Source of the DNA: Cryptomeria japonica
Lineage: Eukaryota; Streptophyta; Pinopsida; Cupressales; Cupressaceae
Direction: 5' to 3'
Assembly: GCF_030272615.1 (NCBI RefSeq)
Contig: NC_081405.1
Coordinates: 609,326,677-609,390,676, forward strand
Length of the DNA: 64,000 nt
Shown one piece after another: positions 55,284 to 64,000 of the stretch. A program made the translations under genes and the position numbers. Below the pieces are notes generated by a model. The model was not told the DNA's origin and did not search any database. It was given only the letters and a program-made list of their open reading frames with translations. Position 1 is the first letter of the stretch. The number at the start of each line of letters is the position of its first letter.

Positions 55284-55700
55284 CTAATTACCATTAATAG
55301 GAATGGTGGCATAAGATAAGTCCAGTTGGACATTTCCCCCTACTGCTATTGCCCATTGCCTAGAAAGTAACATACCATAGTGGGGTTTAGTGTCAATAAC
55401 AATAAAATCCATTTTGTAAGTGGCTTTAGGGAATGCTACTATTTTTACTTCTACATCTTTCATTGTACCTATCACAGGTACTTCTCTGTTATCCATGGCA
55501 TAGCATTTCCCATACACAGTGGTTACTGATAACCCTAATTCTTTCATAACACCATAGGGCATTACATTAGCAGCACCTCCTGAATCTATCATGTAGTTTT
55601 TAATCAACTGGTTATTGACTAACAAGGTAACATAGAAGGGATCTACCTGAGAAGGCTCTTGAGTGATAGTGGTTCCAAGATAAACCTCTGAGGTTTGGAA
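55284..55700 (-). CDS. aspartic protease of F (open segment)
   Basis: Open 113 codons: KNYMIDSGGAANVMP with the DSG active site, YGVMKELGL, VEVKIVAFPKATYKMDFIVID and MLLSRQWAIAVGG. It continues from the gag frame after one stop at about 55770. Complete by motif. Confidence 0.8.
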   Translation of the reverse strand, partial: FQTSEVYLGTTITQEPSQVDPFYVTLLVNNQLIKNYMIDSGGAANVMPYGVMKELGLSVTTVYGKCYAMDNREVPVIGTMKDVEVKIVAFPKATYKMDFIVIDTKPHYGMLLSRQWAIAVGGNVQLDLSYATIPINGN

Positions 55701-55769
55701 CTCTTGATCCTTTCCAACTTTAGCTGAATCGGTGGGTAAGACTGTGTCACTATCAGATATACTAGAGAA

Positions 55770-57305
55770 TTAAGACAAAGCTGCATCCTTATGTTCTTTA
55801 ATCTTTAGTAATTCTACTAATGGAATAGTGACCTTCATTTGCATAAGAGCTTGGGCCATGTCAAATGTAGAACTATTGCACATTTTAGTGTTAGCTCTAA
55901 CTCTTTCTATTTTGAATTGACTTGCTTTTTTCACTGTCTCTGCTCCTTGTACATCACCAACATTTTTATCATCTTTGCCTTTGGGTACATCTTTAACTTG
56001 TTCCCCTTTTTCTTGACCGACCTTAGGAACAGTAGTAGCACTACTTGATGCCCCTTTTTTAGTAACTTCCTTTACGAACATAGAACCCAGCTCACCCTGA
56101 TCAGTGTCTCTCTTGGTGCTTCTCAGGTTATAGTTATGTTTTGCTTTGGCATTGGTAGCCTTAGTGAGATTTCTAACTTCTTCTTCACTAGGCCTCCTAA
56201 GATGAACCTCTTCATCTTCAATTGTTACCACATTCAATGTAGGATGCCAATCTAAGGTTAATTGTCCTTGCACTAACCTTTCATTATCAAGCACATCAAT
56301 GTATCTACTTTGCATAGATTCCTCATCACTTTCTATGATGGTTTCAAACATATTAATGTCAGGCTCTGCTTCTGGTCTCATAGATTCTTCAAGAGCTTGA
56401 GCCACTGCACACTGATGAGGAGAATGTGGTCCATCACAAGCAATACACCAGGGAGTATTTTCTATATTGTGAACATTTTTCCCTTTCAAGGGATCTGGAG
56501 TGTCTTGACTTTGGGTAATTTTGGGCTTCTCAATTTGGGGTTTACCATCCTTCCAATTGGTATTATATGGCATATCATGCAATCTAGGGGGTCTATCTTG
56601 CCAGGTATAATGAGGTTTATCATTTTTGTTAACCTTGGTAGTCAAATCTTTCATAGCAATAACCAATTTCTCTATCTTATCATCCTCCTTAGCAACTTTA
56701 TTAGGTTACTGTTTGGTTTCTTGCCATAATCTACCATCTGTCCTTCTTCCTAACTTCCCAGATGCTTTTCTATTACTTTCTACATTTATGACAATTCTAA
56801 AAGCATCTCTCAAGTTATGTGGGTTCTTATCCCTCAAAATATAGGCCATCTTGGAATCAACTGCATTGTAATATGTATTAAGACACATGTTATCATCTAG
56901 CCTCATCACTTGATACAATCTGTGCATGGCCTTCTGGAATCTAGCATTGAAATTAGTGACCATTTCATTTTTAGATTTTCTGATATTGTTGAATTCATTT
57001 AGAATTAAACTCACATTATTCTTGTCACCATACTGCTCTTGAAAACAATTTTTAAAATCTTCCCATGACCCTATGCTATTGACCGGAAGACCTCTGTACC
57101 AATCTCTTGCATCATCAACTAGGGATTGAACAAACAGTTTCAAAATAACATCTTCATCTACTATCTCATAATCGTTTATTAGATCCCCAAAAGATTTCAG
57201 ATGTTCCTCAGCACTAATTGCATTGTTCCCAGCAAATTTATGGAGTCTGTCTCTTAACTCAGTGGGAACATGATTTGGATATCCCAGGATCCCATCAAAG
57301 AACAA
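55770..57305 (-). CDS. gag of F: capsid and nucleocapsid (one stop)
   Basis: The capsid half (57305-56706) reads HLKSFGDLINDYEI, LFVQSLVDDARDWYRGLP, SWEDFKNCFQEQYG and FNARFQKAMHRLY, a standard retrotransposon Gag. After a single stop near 56706 the nucleocapsid follows. Its knuckle is CIACDGPHSPHQC (CX2CX3HX4C), a spacing typical of Athila/Tat Gag. An acidic then basic linker leads to the protease. Confidence 0.85.
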
Positions 57306-58500
57306 TTATCTATATTGTTCTAAATTGATTGGTCTTCTTTGAAAGGGGTAATAGCATTATTATTTCCCATGGTCATTTTAACTTTTGGGATTGGAGATTG
57401 AGGTATTTGGGTGTGCTATTTATTCATAGGGATTTGACTTACTGAGGCAATATTAGCTTGTACTGCAGGTTGAGTATTAGCCTGAGGAAGGGAAATATGT
57501 TGATAATTAGGCTTGCTAAGATCTTCTGATGGGAATGTAATGGGGGGAGCCTTTAAGTAATTAATCTTTCTTTTTACTTCTTGATTTGCTGCTTTTAACT
57601 TAGCCTTTTCCAATTCCATTTGGAGATCTTCCTTTTCCTTCCTCATCCTTTCCATTTCTCTCTCATGTGCTAAAAGCTTATGAGAGATCTCCTCTGTAGT
57701 TTTCGATTCTATTCCATCATCTACCCATTTCTGTTTTCCTTTATCCATATTAGCTTTAGGAAGCTGGGAGTCATTAAATACTTCCCTAGTTGGCTGGACT
57801 ACTGACTTACAAGCTTGTTTAGTTTTGGGGATTAGAATCTCTCTAATCATAGGGCCTTCCTCATCACTCTTTTCTTTCTCCTTTGCTAGTACTTCAAGAT
57901 CAGCTATCTGTCTAAGAAGCCTATCTCTTTCCATTAATTTGGCTTTAACTTCCTTCTCCTTATTTGCTTCCTTTTGGGCTCTTAGGGAGATTAAGTGGTC
58001 AACTTTCTATTCAAGTCTTCAATCTCTTGAGACACTTTATCCTCATCAAGGAAGTTTTCTTTAGAGTTTGATGCATTAACATGATCTATGTCAATCAAAC
58101 TAATGTTCCCATCTATTGTCCTAGGAACAGAGTGCCTAATTGCATTTGAACTAGTTCTATCTCTTGCAGAAATACTAACATGAGATAAATCTTGATTTAA
58201 AATAGGTGTATTATCAATATTTCCAAACAATCCTGAATGGAAACCTAATATATCATGTTCTGAATCTCTAGAAGATGAATTAGACTTTGCATAAACAGGT
58301 CGATCAGGCATCTTACCAGTATTATTGTTTTTCTATACCCAAGCAGTATTTGATGGCTCATGCAGCACAGATCTCTTCTGGCCTCTTCGTGACTGTTCTA
58401 ACAGACCTTCTTGCAAGGTTTCATGAGGATGTTTCTTCATAAATGATCTTGTGTTTTTGGCTCCTTGCATCTCACTTGTCTTCCTTTTAGAAATATTCAT
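57306..58500 (-). pseudogene. N-terminal coiled-coil region of F gag
   Basis: Likely ATG at 58500 (MNISKRKTSEMQG) about 150 bases after the primer site. A stop near 58335 and a frame change near 57990 separate a Ser-rich part (HVSISARDRTSSN) from a coiled-coil part (MERDRLLRQIADLEV, MERMRKEKEDLQMELEKAK). It leads into capsid with a further stop near 57416. Confidence 0.6.
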
Positions 58501-58648
58501 ATCTCACAAGGACTGGTTCAAAAAATAATAGAGTCGCCACCCACAAAAGTATGGGAATTATGAAAACAAGTAGTTTAATCCACAAACACACAACAATTTT
58601 CTTTATAAGCCTCAACACAAATCTAGGTTTATATCATTATTGTGACTC

Positions 58649-58666
58649 TCCCCAGTAGAGTCGCTA
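58649..58666 (-). other. primer-binding site of F
   Basis: Minus-strand TAGCGACTCTACTGGGGA matches the Tat-type site TGGCGACTCTACTGGGGA at 17 of 18. A shorter GTGGCGACTCTA lies at 58525-58537. Confidence 0.7.
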
Positions 58667-58670
58667 CTTT

Positions 58671-59617
58671 TGTTGTCCTCAAAATCTTATTCTCTTTAAC
58701 ATCCTTAAAATAATATGATTGAACTCGATGCAGAAGAGACATCAAAGATAAGGAAATTCTCAAGACAACATATGACAAGGTTTGATTGAACCTTCTACAC
58801 TTCGGACTTACTCAAAGCCCAGGTGGGTATCCCTTTGTGAATTAAATTCACACTTTCAAACATAAACCCACAGCAAACTAGTCCAGGAAACCACTGGATC
58901 TATTCACCTTGAAATTAACTGAAAACAAAAGAATGAAAATTATACTTAAATTCAACATTTTGATCAACAAAACATGCAATAAACAACTTCAATCAATACC
59001 AGTGTCTTATCCAAGGTCATAGAGTCATCTAAACTTAGATAATACTCCTCAAACAAAACATCTTTACGCATCCCATTGGCTTGGTTTCTATTAATCCTTG
59101 TATATGCCTGACACCTATAAGAATTTATGCATTCCAAATTAAACTATGATCATCAAGATTCAAAGTCTCTTCCAAAGAGTTTACTGGTATGAGTGATCCC
59201 CACATCTTTAATTTCCCTCCTAAAGAGAAAAGCTAGCGAACACTTCTACTGAAAATTGCCTTGCAATCCCATTCAAACAAAATAACCCTGGATTATTCAG
59301 AATGAAATAGTAAACAAATTTTAAACAGACTTGAAGATGACACAAAGCTTCACTCAAAATCGATGGTCTGTATATTGATATTAAGTTTAGAAAAATTTTA
59401 CAAGAAGTTTTTGAATATTCTCCATTAAACTTAGAAAAGCTCAGATAAATTTCTGCAGCGTTTTCTTACAATTCTTTGCGATCCCCTTTCCTCTAGTCCT
59501 GGTATCCATTTATAACAACATGGATTCACAAAGCTTTGGACTTCTCGAGGAGAGTTTGTTACAATCATTTCTTTCAAAACAAAGAGGTTACAATCTTTTC
59601 ACAAAAATAGTTACAAG
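58671..59617 (-). other. F LTR part downstream of the LTR ORF
   Basis: About 0.95 kb of AT-rich, non-coding sequence between the LTR ORF stop and the LTR end; absent from the truncated 3' LTR. Nothing recognised. Confidence 0.5.
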
Positions 59618-62600
59618 CTCTTTTTGGCCTCTGCAGTTTCTTCAACAGGTTGTTCGGTTGTAACTTCTTCTACCTTTTCAGGGGCTCTCTCCAACTATTC
59701 CGGATCATGGGTGGTATATTTTGTTGTCCACTCATCATACACATCTTCTATCGGCAATGAGAAATTAATCACTTTATCCTTAGCATTGGTCAACCTTTTC
59801 CAAGAGTTTCTCATTTTGTTGACTTCTGAATTGAGAAAACCATAATGTGACTTAATTTTCTCTATCTCTTGTATTGTCAAAACAAAGAAAGAAGCATCAT
59901 CTAGATCAATAATTCCCTTAATTCTTGCTGACAGCTTGGCTTCTACCTCCTTAAGCCACATTTGTTTGTCCTTCAATTAATTTGGGCTAGCAAAAACTCT
60001 TGGGAGCAACTCAAAAACTTGATCAGCATATTCCTTTTTGCACAAATTAACTTTCTTATCAACATTATCCACCCCTACTACTAATTGTACTAAATCTTTA
60101 GTGATGTTAGAAGTGGATCTAATGATAGGATTGGCCCTTGCTTCATTACAAGATACACGCATAAACTCTAAATCTTGCTCCCTAGGCCTCCATTTGTCAA
60201 AAATAGCTGTCAAAATGGCCTTGTCTCCCCTGAGCTCATTCCATATATCCAAAATTTTACCTACGTTGTTGTAGAGCAATGAGGCATTCATTGTATCTGC
60301 AAAACTAGAAATTGTAGCCCTTACTCTCTCCTCATACTTCTTTGCATATAAGGCCTGAGCCTGCTTTAAGTTTTCTAATTCTTGAGGAGTAATCTCAACC
60401 ATTTGAGAGTTGGAGGGTGCTGGAGATGGTGGAAACTCAACGATAGGGCTGGTGGTTGGAGGTCTTGCAGGAGAAGAGGAGATCATCAGTGTTGAAGACT
60501 CACCTTGATGGTATTGTCCGGTCAACTGGCTCTGCAGCTTAGCAATGATGCTATCATTACCTCTTACCTCCTCCTTAGCACTATTATAGGCCTTCAAAAT
60601 TGTTTCCAACTTGACTTGGAGGATCTCTTTTTCTTTGGCTTCCTTTTCTGCTACTGCAACACTAAATTTTGTAGTCTCTAGCACAGTGCTAGCACCTTCC
60701 ACTACCCCTATACTCTGTACTCTTTTTACCATCATTCCACCGAGGCAACTTGACCCTAGGGTATCTTTGCTTTTCTTACTCTTATTTATTTTGAGAGACC
60801 ACATGACAAGTGCAACATTATCCTTACTGAAAGTAATTCCCTCCATGAGTTTAGTCTCCTTCCTCACTGCGTCTAGTACCAAGGCATCTACTATATCCCA
60901 CTCGGGTAAACTGGGTAAAATAAGCACTCCAGCTTGTGCCACCATATCTCTCCCTTGCTCAGGGGTGATGGTCTTGAATTATTCCATCATCTCTTGCTTT
61001 ATTTCCTCTTCTACTAGGGCTAGATCTTTATTAGGCTGCTCAGCTTTTCTCTTTTCACATCTAGCATTATATTTATCTATGTCCTATTTCCATATAAATT
61101 GTATAAATGCTTCTGACATTACAAAATTGTTGTCAGCCAAGAAGGCATTAATTACCTACTTTATCTCAGGATCCCACTCCTGGCCTTTGAGTTTAGTGGT
61201 GGTAATGTCCATTTCAGCAGCAAGGGGTTCTTCTGGCATCCCTTCCTCCACTTCATCGTAAGTGTAGGCAATTTCCCCTAGACTGCCTAACTATAGGAGT
61301 TGCTCAGCTATTGCTTGCTCATCTCCTATGTGGATAGGGGATTGGGATGGAGAATACAAAGGTGCATCCGATTGTACTTCTTTCCATACCCTTTGCTTCT
61401 TTGGGCTCTCTTGGATGTCAATGACATCTTGTATCTTCCTCTTTCCTTTAGAGGTAGAGGGCTCCCCTGTTGTAGGCATCAGCACACTGTAACTAGATTT
61501 CTTCTACAGTGTATAATCACCAGGAGGGATTGCTTTGCCGGAAGCTGACCTACTTAGGATCACTCTTGCCTTTTTACGGTTGCCTTTAATCATAGCTTCC
61601 CTCTTCTCCTTCAGGGTCTGCATCACATCGTCAAAGCAAACAATTAAAAACTTTATTTTCTCCTCCAGAGGGAAGAAACTAGACAATGGGTCATAGCTGG
61701 CATCAAACTGATGCACAAAATCCAAGGCTTTCTTATAAGCCACCCATTTCTCTTTCCTTAGCTCCTGCTCATCTAGATGAAACTCATTTCTGATGAGGCC
61801 TACCTCTGCATGCTGCTCTCTTTCTAAACATGTCATTGAAGAAGTCTTCCAGATCAGCACACCTGGATACTATAGTAGACAAATGATAAGGCTTGAGAAA
61901 TTCCTCAAAGCAATTCCAACCTCCTTTTGTTATTAGAAATTGATGGACTATGGTAACTGTAGGGAAAATAGTCCCTTTACCCCTGCTTGTTAGCTCTGCC
62001 TCTTGTACACCACCAATTTGTCTAAGGATCTCTGCAATTCCTGCTTTGAGAGGGACTTGATAGGGTAACAAGAATGGGGTGCCCCTAAAACCAAACACTC
62101 TGAAGACTGTTCAAACTAGATACAAATAAATGTCAACCCAATTGTGAACAATTTTTATGTTCTCTGCAAATTCTTTTGGTCTTATGAATTCCAAAAGAAC
62201 CTTGGGGATTCTTGGGTTCTCTGAGTAGAGGAGAGTCCTGATCTTGGATGCAAAGTATTTGCCAAACTTCAAGAAACTGGCATCCTCTCTATCCCATGAC
62301 AACACAGTACTCCATAATTGTACCAACACCTTTTCTCCTTCTTTCTCCTCGACAAGGTCCAGTCCACTGGCAAAGTAATCACCACCTTTGAAAAGAAATA
62401 GATGCATTAGGAGTGAGTACCATCCGAAAGGCCTATCCACCTTTCCATTCTTTATTCTTGTTAACCCTCCATGGATAGCATCAGCAATGAAAGAAGCATA
62501 ATCAAATGTAATTGCAAGAGAAGGATTAAAAATCTAAGCAATCATTAACAGATAGTGATTTGGCATATTTGCTTCAGCATCTTCTCCCAAAATTTGGCAA

Positions 62601-63235
62601 AGTGCCCAATACATTCCCTTAGCCCTAAGGGTGACCATACTCAATGAAAAGGGCTCTTTTGTGTTGGGTCCTACAACTGTCAACCCACCAATCTTCACAA
62701 AAAAATCCTTGAGAGGCCCCTTCTTGAGATGATTCTTCTATGCACTATAAATTTGAGCTAATGATTTGAAATTTATGGGTTCTAAAAAATCGGTAAACTC
62801 ATTAAGCCCAAAATCATTTCTGAATTCTTCAGCATTAATCTCAATAAGGGTTTTTCCATTTATGTCCCGAATGCTTCTTGTGACTGGATCATAGTTGAGT
62901 GCAATTTGGGTCAACAAATCTATGTCCATAAATACCCCTGGGACTACCAACTTCCCAACATCTAATTCCCAAATAATGTTTTGCGGGGCTGGAGAATTTC
63001 TCATTCCAAATCCAACCTTAAATAACCCCAACCCAGACAATCCAACTTGTTGGTCTCTCAACCAGTTACCCTTGTCATATAGTCCTTCTCCTATTTTCAA
63101 ATGGGGAGCTCTAGGCACTAATTCTTTTGCCTTCGATGCCTGATTAGTTGACAACGTCAACTGTTCAAGAAAATCATCACAAATACTTCTTTCTGAATAA
63201 TTGACTTTGCCATAAAATTCTCTTTTAGGTGCCAT
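59618..63235 (-). pseudogene. LTR-encoded large protein (~1,200 codons), 5' LTR copy
   Basis: ATG at 63235 (MAPKREFYGKVNYSERS) to the stop near 59618. N-terminal third: PAPQNIIWELDVGK, INGKTLIEINAEEFRNDFGL and KGMYWALCQILGED, then DRPFGWYSLLMHLFLFKG. Middle: AEILRQIGGVQEAEL, a Pro/Ser/Lys-rich linker and the longest open run (60945-59977) with coiled coil and SSPARPPTTSPIVEFPPSPAPS. C-terminus: coiled coil and an acidic tail. About seven stops and one frameshift, the latter from a 26-base loss near 61797. No retroviral domain recognised; related in plan to the A1 ORF. Function unknown. Confidence 0.72.
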
Positions 63236-64000
63236 TTTAAAAAAATGTAAGAAATGAATACTGCCCCTGAATAATTCTATGACGAATCAATATCTTATCT
63301 GAAACACACCACACAGAAATTTACTACACAAGAGTATGAGAAAACCTGTTCTTAACTCGAAGGAATTTGCTTTACAACTAAATTGACTTACTCTGTATCT
63401 GAAGAAGATAGCTCTGTCTCCACTCCTCTGCAAGAATTTTTTTAAAAGGATATCTTCATCGGGTTGATAGGAAATCATATATTGTACCTAGGGTCTTAAC
63501 TGTAACATTGATTCCGCATGCTTCGGCTGTCCCTTCAAAATTGAATTCATAGGAGAATTCGTATTTTTCGCTCCAATGGGTCACAAAGTTCCTGCAAGCC
63601 TTTCTTTTCACTCTTTTACAACTTCGCGAACCATAACTATCAGGTAGCTTGGTCCTATGAAATAGCTTCGACCATCCTATCAAAAGAAACTTGATCGACC
63701 GTTACACCGACTAACAGCCTTGGCTCCGCACTGGGTCCCACTTCTCTATTGGCTACGTGCTACCACGTGGCACTCAACCACTAGCCTTGAAATACTTTTC
63801 GCATTCAACTCAACGTCAGTCACGTGTCTTTCTTTTTATACCACCAGTTCCATCTTGGTGGGCCCATGTCTAAGACCACATGTCTCTGAACACATTACCA
63901 TCTATCATGACACATGGACAGTCCTTGTTCACTTTCGCTATTTCGTAGGGTATAAAGCACGAGCATCTTAACCTTGCGAAATAGCATGGGCCGTCAAATC
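63236..64000 (-). other. F 5' LTR upstream region
   Basis: Non-coding leader and promoter region of the LTR. It contains the TATA box and copies of a CGAAATAGC motif (near 63658 and 63978, and inverted near 63937). Confidence 0.55.
63832..63840 (-). promoter_or_regulatory. TATA box in F 5' LTR
   Basis: TATAAAAAG in minus sense, about 600 bases upstream of the LTR ORF start and preserved in the 3' LTR at 50700-50708. Confidence 0.58.

Larger units (their letters stand above)
46590..64000 (-). mobile_element. F: Tat-like Ty3/Gypsy element with ORF-bearing ~5.7-kb LTRs
   Basis: Minus-strand element: 5' LTR (from beyond the window to 58671), primer site, gag, protease, an extra RNase H, RT, degenerate RNase H, integrase, polypurine region and 3' LTR (51284 to the truncation at 46590). 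A primer site of the TGGCGACTCTACTGGGGA type and a CX2CX3HX4C Gag knuckle are Athila/Tat-branch features. The LTR copies agree at about 95-96% in segments compared by eye, the youngest pair in the window. Confidence 0.85.
58671..64000 (-). repeat. 5' LTR of F (runs off the window)
   Basis: The end is GAGGACAACA in minus sense, four bases before the primer site. The window edge corresponds to about position 50873 of the 3' LTR, so about 410 bases are outside and the full LTR would be near 5.7 kb. It contains the large ORF. Confidence 0.82.

Noticed and set aside
58525-58537. GTGGCGACTCTA as the primer-binding site of F
   Set aside because: Match is only about 11 bases, and the LTR homology and TG...CA end fit the site at 58649-58666 better.
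60611-61261. 216-codon open frame on the plus strand within the F LTR
   Set aside because: It is the antisense shadow of the LTR-encoded protein; composition mirrors the sense frame and no domain is visible.
1-64000. CRISPR arrays, tRNA or rRNA genes
   Set aside because: No regularly spaced repeat array and no tRNA/rRNA-like sequence seen; Met-type tRNA matches are short primer sites only.

Overview
The window is a transposon-dominated stretch of a large plant nuclear genome. It is AT-rich, with no tRNA, rRNA or CRISPR and no intact host gene. Nearly all recognisable coding sequence comes from LTR retrotransposons of both plant superfamilies, nested in or fused to one another. In-frame stops, frameshifts and diverged LTR pairs show old insertions. 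The only host-gene trace is a dead copy of a coiled-coil protein gene at 24.35-25.58 kb. The density of old nested elements fits a giant seed-plant genome, perhaps a gymnosperm; that is inference, since no species marker is present.

Layout. (1) 1-12.0 kb: a minus-strand Ty3/Gypsy element of the non-chromovirus (Athila/Tat-like) branch, called H, split inside reverse transcriptase by a complete plus-strand chromovirus E1 (2892-10673; 1.54-kb LTRs, gag, protease, RT, RNase H, integrase, chromodomain). (2) 12.0-13.2 kb: the end of a B-type LTR, itself split by a 994-bp terminal-inverted-repeat DNA element. (3) 13.2-20.5 kb: a minus-strand Ty1/Copia element C (Sirevirus-like signals) with both LTRs and gag-PR-INT-RT-RH order. 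(4) 20.55-22.8 kb: the 5' half of a non-autonomous element A2 (minus). (5) 22.8-27.5 kb: mostly unassigned DNA with the host-derived pseudogene. (6) 27.8-35.8 kb: a second chromovirus E2 (minus), related to E1. (7) 35.8-39.7 kb: non-autonomous element B2 (minus), lying head-to-head with a second A copy, A1 (plus, 39.7-46.6 kb), which carries a truncated copia insertion D. (8) 46.6-64.0 kb: a Tat-like Ty3/Gypsy element F (minus) with very long LTRs (about 5.7 kb estimated; the 5' one runs off the window).

The most interesting material is F and its relation to A and B. Each F LTR contains a sense-strand reading frame of about 1,200 codons, downstream of a TATA box and upstream of the primer-binding site. 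F also has an extra cellular/archaeal-type RNase H between protease and RT, while the RNase H after RT has lost a catalytic aspartate. A1, and probably B2, carry a protein of the same general plan as the F LTR protein, behind a coiled-coil and zinc-knuckle-array gag-like protein and with no pol. A, B, C and D LTRs share start sequences, Met-type primer sites and a hairpin near the LTR end whose stem changes by compensating substitutions while the C-rich loop is kept. This suggests that the non-autonomous A and B families use copia machinery.
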